Source: Syntrophorhabdus sp.
GTDB lineage: Bacteria > Desulfobacterota > BSN033 > UBA1163
Direction of reading: 5' to 3'
Length of the DNA stretch: 5,713 nucleotides
NCBI GenBank assembly: GCA_020724025.1
Contig: DYHU01000243.1
Coordinates: 1 to 5,713, forward strand
Made by a program: the position numbers and the translations under genes
Notes under the pieces: generated by a model
Told to the model about the DNA's origin: nothing
Database searches by the model: none
Seen by the model: the letters and a program-made list of their open reading frames with translations, nothing else
In this document: one piece after another, positions 4,892-5,713 of the stretch
How positions within the stretch are numbered: the first letter of the stretch is position 1
Layout of the letters: every line of letters begins with the position of its first letter

Positions 4892-5713
4892 TTACCAGTT
4901 GGAGTAGGTGTGCAGACCCGTGAGGAGAAGATTGACACCCAGAAAAGTGAAGAGCACAGCCAGAAATCCGGCAATGGCCATGATGGCCGCTTTTCTTCCC
5001 CTCCAGCCCACGGTGAGGCGCTGGTGGAGCATGGCGGCATAGAGAAACCAGGTAATCAGGGACCAGGTTTCCTTGGGGTCCCATCCCCAGTATCGTCCCC
5101 AGGCATATTCCGCCCAGACGGCCCCCGTGATGATTCCCAGAGTCAGCAATGGAAATCCAAAGGTCAAGGCCTGGTAGTTGAGGTCGTCCAGAACCTTGAG
5201 AGAAGGAAGCCTCTTTGCGATGGCTCCCATCTTCTTCGATTTGAGTTGATGCTCCTGAATGAGATATATCACTCCGCAGCAGAAGGCCAGGGTAAAGATG
5301 GCGTTGCCTAAAAAGGCGAAGATGACATGGAAGGGATGCCAGAAGCTTCTGAGCACCGGAGCGAGGGGCAGGATCTCTTTGGGAAGGGTGAAAGCAAAAA
5401 GCATAAGGATGAGGGCGATGGGAGTGAGGAGGGCTCCGAGAACATTGATCTTGTGCTTTAAATTTGCAACCAGGAGAACGCCGATGATCATCCAGGCAAA
5501 GAAAGAGAGGGATTCATGGAGGTTGGTCACGGGGGTGTAGCCTGCTTCCACGTATCGTGTCAGGAGGGCCAGGGTGTGTGAGGCAAAACCGAGGGTGACG
5601 ATGGTCGCCGCCAGTTTAGAGAGAGAATCCTTAAGAAGAATGATGTAAACCAGGTAGGATAAAGTCCCGAGCAGATAGAAGAGCGATGCAAATTTAAAGA
5701 AGTAGATGTTCAT
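4892..5713 (-). CDS. ccsB: Cytochrome c biogenesis protein, CcsB/CcsA (ResC, HemX-like) haem-handling membrane protein
   Basis: A polytopic inner-membrane protein that, with a ResB/Ccs1-type partner, presents haem for attachment to apocytochrome c in System II. The 273 residues hold about eight hydrophobic segments, roughly 4-27, 33-52, 68-84, 91-110, 128-151, 185-206, 217-231 and 242-265. The signature tryptophan-rich WWD region spans about 200-222 (AVWAEYAWGRYWGWDPKETW and onward), with WDPKE at 211-215. Candidate haem-ligand histidines are His46, His126/His129 and His268, and the protein ends in the family-typical GVNLLLTGLHTY. The ATG is the last codon of the window, so its ribosome site and any earlier start cannot be seen. 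The gene sits 134 bp upstream of hemA. A CcsA-like HemX next to hemA is known in Bacillus hem operons; the WDPKE motif here favours cytochrome c maturation. The ResB partner is not in the window. Confidence 0.93.
   Translation of the reverse strand: MNIYFFKFASLFYLLGTLSYLVYIILLKDSLSKLAATIVTLGFASHTLALLTRYVEAGYTPVTNLHESLSFFAWMIIGVLLVANLKHKINVLGALLTPIALILMLFAFTLPKEILPLAPVLRSFWHPFHVIFAFLGNAIFTLAFCCGVIYLIQEHQLKSKKMGAIAKRLPSLKVLDDLNYQALTFGFPLLTLGIITGAVWAEYAWGRYWGWDPKETWSLITWFLYAAMLHQRLTVGWRGRKAAIMAIAGFLAVLFTFLGVNLLLTGLHTYSNW

Noticed and set aside
4881..4898. CTGGT...ACCAG hairpin at the end of ccsB as a terminator
   Set aside because: The stem is only 5 bp and overlaps the stop codon, the loop is A/T-rich, and no T-run follows on the coding strand.
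4910..5311. Plus-strand open frame of 133 codons antisense to ccsB
   Set aside because: Hydrophilic, low-complexity translation opposite a clear membrane protein gene; a shadow of its codon bias.

Overview
The window holds one tightly packed gene cluster read entirely from the minus strand: a tetrapyrrole (haem) synthesis operon with a cytochrome c biogenesis gene at its head. In the direction of transcription (high to low coordinates) the order is: ccsB/ccsA-like haem-handling membrane protein (5713-4892), hemA glutamyl-tRNA reductase (4757-3462), a galT-family nucleotidyltransferase (3460-2462), hemC hydroxymethylbilane synthase (2465-1515), hemD uroporphyrinogen-III synthase (1518-655), and a HAD phosphatase of the YihX type that runs off the left edge (569-1). 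No tRNA, rRNA, CRISPR array or transposase gene is visible.

HemA, HemC and HemD carry out three steps of the C5 route: glutamyl-tRNA to glutamate-1-semialdehyde, porphobilinogen to hydroxymethylbilane, and closure to uroporphyrinogen III. HemL and HemB, needed in between, are not in the window. The CcsB-like protein would take finished haem to c-type cytochromes. Coupling is tight: hemA and galT are one base apart, galT/hemC and hemC/hemD overlap by ATGA, and the only real gaps are ccsB-hemA (134 bp) and hemD-HAD (85 bp). Both gaps carry repeats.

The protein families are mostly familiar. What stands out is non-coding repeat DNA pressed against genes. A 48-bp imperfect palindrome lies inside the 5' end of the hemD reading frame and carries both a Shine-Dalgarno-like stretch and a GTG start candidate. 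A 61-bp double-hairpin element with complementary loops supplies the hemD stop codon and a terminator-like hairpin. A 12-bp tandem repeat, with a diverged inverted copy, fills the hemA leader. The second oddity is the galT-like gene, which has no galactose-gene neighbour here and has two apparent zinc sites like those of plant ADP-glucose phosphorylase.

The organism is most likely an anaerobic or facultative bacterium with c-type cytochromes, moderate GC content and many small palindromic repeats. A deltaproteobacterial (Desulfobacterota-like) or neighbouring lineage fits the C5 pathway, the CcsB/System II component beside hemA and the repeat style. This placement is inference and cannot be fixed from the window. 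I do not see a wholly new multi-gene system here; the repeat-gene interplay around hemD is the most interesting signal.
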